This document shows, piece after piece, positions 5,136-5,165 of a stretch of DNA of 5,165 nt. Every line of letters begins with the position of its first letter. The first letter of the stretch is position 1. Source of the DNA: Acidobacteriota bacterium (GTDB taxonomy: Bacteria > Acidobacteriota > Blastocatellia > RBC074); NCBI GenBank assembly GCA_013140935.1, contig JABFSD010000529.1:1-5165 (forward strand), in the 5' to 3' direction. Under the pieces are notes generated by a model. The model was not told the origin of the DNA. It was given only the letters and a program-made list of their open reading frames with translations, and did no database searches. The position numbers and the translations under genes were made by a program.

Positions 5136-5165
5136 ATGTTGCGGTCTTTTCTTATAGTTATCTTG
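5136..5165 (+). CDS. Start of an unidentified gene, possibly with a signal peptide (runs off the right edge)
   Basis: Only ten codons are visible: an ATG followed by Leu, Arg, Ser, Phe and hydrophobic residues (MLRSFLIVIL). One early Arg followed by a hydrophobic stretch suggests a signal peptide or membrane anchor. GGAG (5125-5128) lies seven bases before the ATG, which supports a real start. It begins only about 12 bases after the terminator T-tract, so it is either read through from upstream or has a promoter overlapping the terminator. The product cannot be identified from this fragment. Confidence 0.5.
   Translation, partial: MLRSFLIVIL

Overview
The window looks like ordinary bacterial chromosome with roughly even base composition. 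The protein set and the style of the lysine-rich TPR protein suggest an Acidobacteriota-like organism (Blastocatellia would fit). That placement is an impression from memory of such proteins and was not tested. There are no rRNA or tRNA genes, no insertion sequence and no CRISPR array.

Left part, minus strand. The first 250 bases are the start of pheA (prephenate dehydratase), which runs off the left edge. Its upstream region (251-538) is the most interesting stretch. It holds a near-consensus sigma70 promoter, a short reading frame of 42 codons with a Phe/Tyr-rich run, a 12-bp perfect hairpin just before the pheA ribosome binding site, and an upstream segment that can pair with the whole 5' arm of that hairpin. 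Together these have the logic of a phenylalanine attenuator: leader peptide, antiterminator, terminator, pheA. The hairpin lacks a run of U, so the final step may not be classical intrinsic termination. Upstream of the pheA promoter, on the same strand, lie a Uma2-family nuclease-like gene and a sanA/ydcF-type DUF218 membrane-anchored protein. These two are probably one transcript from a promoter at 1876-1905.

Middle part, plus strand. Divergent from the sanA-like gene is queA (the queuosine-pathway enzyme), followed after 4 bases by a RimI-like GNAT acetyltransferase; the two are probably cotranscribed. The queA start codon is the third copy of a short tandem repeat that contains ATGCTGG, so three ATGs lie in three different frames at 1933, 1950 and 1967.

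Right part, plus strand. A gene-free stretch (3549-3862) carries short inverted repeats, a good sigma70 promoter and an 11-12 bp tandem repeat in the predicted 5' leader. It leads into a 400-residue protein that joins a very basic Lys/Ala/Pro histone-H1-like tail to a poly-proline run and TPR repeats. That gene ends at a convincing intrinsic terminator, and a new gene with a good ribosome binding site begins 30 bases before the right edge.
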